Of a stretch of DNA of 64,000 bases, positions 58,770-64,000 are shown piece after piece. Each line of letters begins with the position of its first letter. Position 1 is the stretch's first letter. The notes below the pieces were generated by a model that made no database searches, had not been told where the DNA came from, and saw only the letters and a program-made list of their open reading frames with translations. The DNA is from Sambucus nigra (lineage: Eukaryota > Streptophyta > Magnoliopsida > Dipsacales > Adoxaceae), in NCBI GenBank assembly GCA_949130495.1, contig OX422222.1, positions 277,006,109-277,070,108 of the forward strand, in the 5' to 3' direction. The translations under genes and the position numbers were made by a program.

Positions 58770-59295
58770 AGTTCAGACCCACGACCAACTCCGATTGGTA
58801 AAAGGGCGGGAACAAACTATACTTCTTTGGTTAGGAGGCATACACTAGCGTGACCAACTCCGGTTGGTAAAATAACTAGTGGACACTGATAGTTCGAGCG
58901 TGATCAACTTCGATTGGTAAAATAGCGAGAACAAACTATACTCCTTTGGTTAAGAGGCATACACTAGCGTGACCAACTCCGATTGGTAAAATAACTAGTG
59001 GACACTGATAGTTTGAGCGTGATCAACTTCGGTTGGTAAAATAGCGAGAACAAACTATACTCCTTTGGTTAGGAGGCATACACTAGCGTGACCAACTCCG
59101 GTTGGTAAAATAACTAGTGGACACTGATAGTTCGAGCGTGATCAACTTCGGTTGGTAAAATAGCGAGAACAAACTATACTCCTTTGGATAGGATGCGTAC
59201 ACTAATGTGATCAACTTCGGTTGGTAAAAGAGTTAGTGGACATGATAGTTCAAACCCATGACCAACTCCGGTTGGTAAAAGGGCAAGAACAACAT
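58770..59295 (+). repeat. Tat B 3' tandem array (119-bp period)
   Basis: 'TGACCAACTCCGGTTGGTAA' recurs at 58851, 58970 and 59089 (period 119), with a related 'TGATCAACTTCGGTTGGTAA' about 50 bp inside each unit; partial units extend from 58778 to 59290. Each core can fold as CCAAC-TCCG-GTTGG. The first partial unit (58778-58812) matches the pol duplication at 56790-56825. Confidence 0.92.
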
Positions 59296-59836
59296 TCTTA
59301 AAAATGCCAATTTCAGCTGGTTAAGAAACAAAATATGCCAACTTATGCTGGTCGGAAGGTAAAACTATTCCAGAAAATACAAAATATTCCAAACTGAACC
59401 AAGTATGGTTGGTCGGGGATAAAAATCCACTAACTGTAGTTGGTCGATGAGGATAAAATTAGCGACCTTGGTTGGTCGGACAACATTTTATGAAAAAAAT
59501 TACCAAGTATGGTTAATCGGGGATAAAAACTCTCACTAATTATAATTGGTCGACGAGCACAATTTAACAACCTTAGTTGGTTGGAAAAATTTTAAACATT
59601 TTTTATACTCATTACTTTGTTATTAAGTGATCGAGCAACATTTTTGATACTTGTAATCTTTTATTACTAGATTGGTCGATGAACCACAAAGAATTGTTAT
59701 GCAATCACAAATATAAAAGTGTTAGACAAGTACAAAACAATAGCAATACATATTTGCAAACAGAAAATGAAAGTCTTTCCTTAAAATTCAAAACGAATTA
59801 CAAATTACATGTGTGCTAACTATTACATTGAGATTC
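59296..59836 (+). repeat. Degenerate continuation of Tat B tandem array
   Basis: Irregular 'GGTTGGTCGG'-like motifs recur (near 59350, 59408, 59440, 59470 and 59510) and decay toward 59680; the remainder is AT-rich, non-coding spacer before the antisense ORF. Confidence 0.7.
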
Positions 59837-61162
59837 CTACTCTATTGGTTTCTTTCCCTTAGCTTTTGAAACAGGCTCCTCGCCAGCAGGAGGATCTTCT
59901 AGGTAAAGAGGAGAATTAATGAAGTTAATATCTCTGAGCATTCTGACGTTCATCACAGAAGGTGTATCCAGTAGATGCTCCGGATGAGATACCTCGATTT
60001 GTGAATGAAGATTATAGTCGCCGAGGCATTTTGCAATTAAGCTCCGAGGAATGGCACGAGCTGGGATCCATTCCATGTCCAATTTATAAGGTGGCACAGG
60101 CAAGTCTAATAGCCCAGGAGTATGATAATCCCATAAATAATGCCCTTGCTCCAATTTTAATACACCTAGGGCATTCAACCATCCCTGCTTATAACCTTCA
60201 TTATTGGCATTTTCAATGCGAGCATCCAAGTGATAAAGGGCTTCATTATAGCCTGCCATCCAGAACTCATGAGGTTGTTTGTGGAATTAGAAAGTTAATT
60301 TCTCTAACTGCTCATGAAAGTTCTTGGCAAGAGCATCCTTATTATCCAGAGCAGATTTGGTCGATGCAAGTTGATCCTCCGGAGTTAGGATTTTCTTGGA
60401 CATTTCAGACAAAGCCCTATCTTTGGCATTCAGTTGATACGCTTGGGATTCCAATGTTGACAGAGTACGAGCTTCTTCAATACTACTAGGAGTTCTTGAT
60501 CGACCCCGAGCAGCTGGAGTACTTCGTTCCTCGTTAACATCCTGGGCAGCTCTTCCTCGCCCACGAGAACCTCTTCCTCATCCCCGAGCAGAAGTAGAAG
60601 CACCAGATCTTCGCAGGACATCCAACTCTTGCCTTAATTTGGCATTTTCAACCTCTAAGAAGGAAAATCCCTCATCGGTCACTAGGATTATCGCTGTTGA
60701 TGAAGAGGCTGCAGACTTGTATTGTGCTAGTTCTTTCTGCAAATTATTATTCTCTTGCTCCAGCAGTTCATCAATTTGTCTACAGGCTTCAACTTCTCCC
60801 TTTAGGGTCCTCTCCCTGACATCATACCCAGCAATGAGTTTGTCATAGCCCTTCTCGGCAGAAAGCTGTTGATATTTCTTTTCATACCCCTCATGTAACA
60901 AGGCATTTGACTCCTTGTACTGATCCTTGAGATCTTCTAGAGTATATTGAAGATCCTTGATCATATCATAGTAGGCCACGTTATTTGCCACAGCTCGATC
61001 AAGTAAGCTCTTCAGATATTAGTAAGCTTCTACTGCCTGCTCTGAAGCATCATGGCCAAGGATGTCAGTAACTTCTGATGCACTGAGGTCTGTGTGACCA
61101 GCTTTATAATACTCATGGCATTGCTGCATCAACTTTGTGTCATTAGCAGACAAAAGATCCAT
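59837..61162 (-). pseudogene. Tat B second antisense ORF (coiled coil, RG-rich)
   Basis: Minus-strand frame of 442 codons from ATG 61162 (MDLLSANDTKLMQQCHEYYK) to the stop at 59837, with three in-frame stops: TAA at 61021-61019, TGA at about 60580 (a CGA codon would fit the Arg/Gly context) and TAA near 60300. Residues about 60-200 are a long heptad-rich coiled coil with many Glu/Gln/Leu ('EQENNNLQKELAQYKS'). An RG/GR-rich patch follows ('GRGSRGRGRAAQ'), more coiled coil, then a C-terminal part 'MAGYNEALYHLDARIE..NNEGYKQGWLNALG' and a Lys-rich end. No known catalytic motif. It lies 92 bp downstream of the poly(A) signal of the first antisense gene and could be a second gene or a far exon. Function unknown. 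Confidence 0.65.
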
Positions 61163-61253
61163 CCTGGCCAGAAACTAATAGAGAAAGAAAAAGAAGATAA
61201 AGACAGAGTGCAAATAAAGAAGAGACAATCATATGGAAGAAAAGAACTCAAAT

Positions 61254-61259
61254 TTTATT
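61254..61259 (-). terminator. Candidate poly(A) signal of first antisense gene
   Basis: AATAAA on the minus strand, 80 bp after the stop at 61339, in a T-rich context. Plant signals are loose, so this is supportive rather than decisive. Confidence 0.55.
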
Positions 61260-61338
61260 AGATCATAAGGCAAAGTTACAAAGATCTGAGATACAAAGTA
61301 CAAGTAAAAAAAAAACAGAAAGAGAATACCGAAAAACT

Positions 61339-63509
61339 TTACACCTTTTCCTTGTCTCCCAAGACTTTCTCGGGAGGCTGGGACGAGGAGCTTGGTTGCT
61401 CAGTGGAAATAAGGAGTTGGTCGGCGGAAGCTGGAACTTGTTCTGGAGGAGCTGGCAGAGATGAAAGCTCCTCGTCAACAGGCTGGGTAAGGATGATATC
61501 ACCCACAACCAATGAAGATTTTTCTGAGGCAGCTTCGTCCTCTTCTTCATCCTCGATAGCTGGAGGAGGACCAGGGAGATGCTGTTGAAATAGCTCGGAG
61601 TCCTCGCTCACTTTCAACTTTTGCAAAGCTGCAACCCAGCCATCTCGGAAGTACTTCAAACTTCCATATTGCACTTGAGTCATCATAGCAGCTACTCCCT
61701 TGTTCCACCCTTTGTCCCAACCTATGCTGAAAGACTTCTTTATTGCCTTCTTTATTTTCATTTTCTCCGAGGAGAGCTTCTCGGATAGAAGGTCCTCGGA
61801 GGCTTTCAGCTTGGCCTCCAACTCCTCCTTCTGATGATTTGCTTCGCGCAGAAGGGTCAGCTCTTCCTCAGCTAATTTCAGTTTATTTTCAAGCTCCCTG
61901 AAGGTGGTGAGCTTCTCGGAGTATTTCTTATTTTCCCTCTCCAAGTCCTTCACTTTATTTCCCAACTGCACCTTCTCTGCTTCAGATGCAGCCAGTTTCT
62001 TCTCCCATTCACATTTATCCTTATCGTACTTCTGACAGGATTCCTTCAGGGATTGAGCTAAACCCTGGAATGCATCCTCTACTCTAGACGAGGAGCTTGA
62101 AGCTTTGAGTGCTTCATCTTCTTCACAATGGTTTAAAGCAACTCACCAGCTGAAAAAAGAAGGTAGTGATGAGTTAGTGCCTAGATACATATATTGATAG
62201 AAGGAAATAAGAATTTAAGATAAGAAGAAACTTACTGAAGCGATGTGACGAGTAGCTAGGGATGTCAGCATATCCCTAGGCATGTTTTCCTCGATGCCTT
62301 GGACTTCAGGAATAATCCAAGTCTTTACCGAGCTCATTGCAGAGCTCGGGGGAATAATGGTTGGAACACCAGCTCCACTGGTTTGGAGCTGGGGAATGAC
62401 TTCAGAAAAACTAACCAAGGAAGGCTTCTTCAATATCCTCGGTGTCTTCTCAACAACCTCAACCAAAGAAGAATCTTTGGTTGGAGAGATAGTGATTACT
62501 TCCACTGGCGCATTCTTCTCTACAGGAGCCACAGGGGGCTTCTCGACGACCTTCTGAGGAGCAGCAGAAGGAGCAGCATCAACTTTGTTTATCCCCTTTG
62601 GAACATCGACTTTGCTTTTCATTCCATCTCCAGTAGAGGAGGTCTCTTCAAAGAGAGCAGGAACTCTTCTCTTGCCCATCTTCTGACTGAGAGGAATGTG
62701 AGAATCTGGTGAAGAATCTTCAGAAGCTAGCAATGGTTCACTAATGCTATCCACAGGACGAGCAGTGTAAGAGGATGTGTAGCTCCTGTATTGCAGCAAG
62801 TATGAAGCAGACCTAATGTGCTCGTCTGCAACCTTCTGATGCAAACTCCAGATATGTTTTAAATGCTTGATATTAACTTCTGTTTCTTTTGGAGTTTTTC
62901 TCTTGCTGTCAACTGCAAATAAAGACATAGTGAAATATCAGTCATACATTTTGTCAAACACAATGAAATCATAATTTCAAAAAACAAAATAAGATGAAAA
63001 TAACCTATCCCATTGCCATATGGAGGGCATTTGGGACCCTCATATACTTCGTCTCCAACCAGAGGGGCATGTTGCCAATTTTTTACAGCTACTCTATGTT
63101 CAAAATAATCCCTGTTGGCATCAGGGAGGTTGACTACTAGATCCCTATTCAAAAATCTAGTTTTTAAATAATAGACATTGTCTAAAACATCCCATCTATA
63201 ACAGTACATAATCTCAGGAATTCCTATACGAGTTCCATGAGTTTGATTTAACCTATACACCCCATTAACTATTCTCCAGGTGTTGGGGGCTATTTTCGCA
63301 GGGACAACGTCGAAATACTGACAGAACTCTAAGCATAAAGGATTTGGTGAAAAAGAAAATCCACATTCAGCAATAAAGAGGCTAGGGAACCAATGTCCCT
63401 CAGCCAAATCAAAGTAACTTGAAGGCTCAGAAAGAACCTCCAAAATTACCCAAGATGGAATAGAGAAATCAGAACGGAATTTCTCAAGAGACTCAATAAT
63501 GTAAACCAT
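61339..63509 (-). CDS. Tat B first antisense gene, three exons (Transposase_28-like plus coiled coil)
   Basis: Minus strand, opposite to gag-pol. Exon 1 (63509-63005) starts ATG, MVYIIESLEKF. It contains 'PLCLEFCQYFDVVPAKIAPNTWRIVNGVYRLNQTHG', similar to the 'LAPSQLSPNSW' block of Tat A and to plant proteins labelled putative gypsy-type transposon (family recalled, not searched). Intron 1 (63004-62913) is GT...TTTATTTGCAG, phase 1, and joins exactly in frame to exon 2 (62912-62236), a Pro/Ser/Val-rich disordered part with 'KMGKRRVPA'. Intron 2 (62235-62150) has CA/GTAAGT and TTTTTTCAG. Exon 3 (to 61339) holds a coiled coil ('LERENKKYSEKLTTFRELENKLKLAEEELTLL') and an acidic tail; its first ~8 codons need a one-base shift to enter the main frame, so this copy may be just broken. 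About 660 residues. No enzyme motif seen; role unknown. Confidence 0.68.
62150..62235 (-). other. Intron 2 of antisense gene
   Basis: 86 bp, AT-rich, donor CA/GTAAGT and acceptor CTTCTTTTTTCAG. Exon 2 ends on a codon boundary; the downstream frame is off by one at the nearest acceptor. Confidence 0.6.
62913..63004 (-). other. Intron 1 of antisense gene
   Basis: 92 bp, AT-rich, donor TAG/GTTATT and acceptor TATTTGCAG. Exon 1 ends with one base of a codon and exon 2 supplies the other two, giving NGI-V-DSKRK without a break. Confidence 0.7.
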
Positions 63510-63920
63510 GATGAATAAAAGAAGAAGGAAGAAGAGCTTATAGGGAAAAAGGAGATCTGTTGACAAACAAACGAAGAAAAGGATGGACGCATAGGAGAGA
63601 GTAAAGCTATAGAAAACTCGAAAGCAGAAATTGAAAAGGTAGAAGATGATGGGATTGCCTCTGAAGACTAAATACTTTGCCTTGGGAAACGGCGAAAGAA
63701 ATGATTACAAAAAAAAAACTATTACGCTACCGGCGGCTAAAAGGACAAAAATGGCACGAAGATCGAAGCGCCTATAAAAATGCAAAAAGGCGGATTCTGC
63801 GAATTTGGAAGGAAATTCAAATATGAAGAAAAGGCTCCTAAAACCCAGGAAGGTCATTTAATATAGCCATACACCGAGAAAGAATATTCCATACTCCTCA
63901 AAGTTCGAAATATGAAACAT
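63510..63920. other. Upstream region of antisense gene / Tat B 3' spacer
   Basis: About 400 bp with no plus-strand gene. It should contain the promoter and leader of the antisense gene if that gene is transcribed from inside the element; no clear TATA box was assigned. Confidence 0.5.
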
Positions 63921-63930
63921 TGGGGGCTTC
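63921..63930 (+). other. Polypurine tract of Tat B
   Basis: TGGGGGCTTC directly before the 3' LTR start at 63931. Confidence 0.75.
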
Positions 63931-64000
63931 TGTTGATACTCAAATTAGTATGTTGATATGGACGAATAATAAGAAGACACGTGTCAATCTACGTGGCACA
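63931..64000 (+). repeat. 3' LTR of Tat B (first 70 bp only)
   Basis: Matches 52097-52166 (both contain GATATGGACGAATAATAAG and ACACGTGTCAATCTAC); the rest lies beyond the window. Confidence 0.92.

Larger units (their letters stand above)
52097..64000 (+). mobile_element. Tat B: Gypsy/Tat retrotransposon, cut by window end
   Basis: The 5' LTR 52097-52663 starts TGTTGATACC; the window's last 70 bases (63931-64000, TGTTGATACT...) are the start of the 3' LTR, preceded by a polypurine tract. Between them: primer site, gag, protease, RT, RNase H, archaeal-type RNase H, integrase (all +), a 119-bp tandem array, and two antisense loci (minus). No nested insertion. Coding parts contain several nonsense codons but only a few frameshifts, so it is younger or better preserved than Tat A. 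Same architecture as Tat A with quite different sequence. Confidence 0.9.

Overview
This 64 kb window looks like plant nuclear DNA, most likely from a flowering plant. It is AT-rich and repeat-dense, and I can recognise no host gene in it. Almost every base that can be explained belongs to LTR retrotransposons of the Copia and Gypsy superfamilies. These are nested inside one another, and four insertions can be bounded by LTR ends plus 5-bp target-site duplications (TSDs).

Layout from left to right. (1) Positions 1-2760 hold the end of a strongly decayed + strand Copia element and its 3' LTR, followed by a compound microsatellite. (2) 3426-9925 is a complete minus-strand, gag-only, non-autonomous Copia-like element (TR-GAG type; TSD TTTGT). 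(3) 10441-12970 is a second decayed Copia copy of the same kind as the first. (4) 12971-48770 is one Gypsy/Tat element ('Tat A', + strand, TSD TTCAT), inflated to about 36 kb by nested insertions. Its 5' LTR is interrupted at 13186 by a + strand SIRE-like Copia element. That Copia is itself split inside its reverse transcriptase by a minus-strand Tekay/Del-like chromovirus (17565-27137, TSD GAGTT). The far end of the Copia, the rest of the Tat A 5' LTR and its primer site were deleted at about 28003. Tat A gag-pol follows. Its 3' tandem-repeat array is then split by a young, almost intact minus-strand SIRE-like Copia (34280-44163, TSD ACATC). An antisense gene remnant and the Tat A 3' LTR close the element. 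(5) 48776-52096 has no recognisable gene. (6) 52097 to the window end is a second, different Tat element ('Tat B'), cut by the window edge inside its 3' LTR.

How the parts work together. Each autonomous element encodes a nucleocapsid (Gag), protease, integrase, reverse transcriptase and RNase H for copy-and-paste transposition through RNA. The gag-only element must borrow these enzymes. By-eye LTR divergence gives a relative order: Tat A oldest (about 12% over the 5' fragment), then the gag-only element, then Tekay (about 1%) and the minus SIRE-like copy (under 1%). This agrees with the nesting.

The most unusual content is on the antisense strand between pol and the 3' LTR of both Tat elements. 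There are protein-coding loci with intact-looking GT-AG introns, long coiled coils and a conserved N-terminal domain. In Tat B a 119-bp 3' minisatellite shares its core with an in-frame 20-residue duplication inside pol. The gag-only element carries short inverted repeats phased at 22 bp, in both LTRs and internally.
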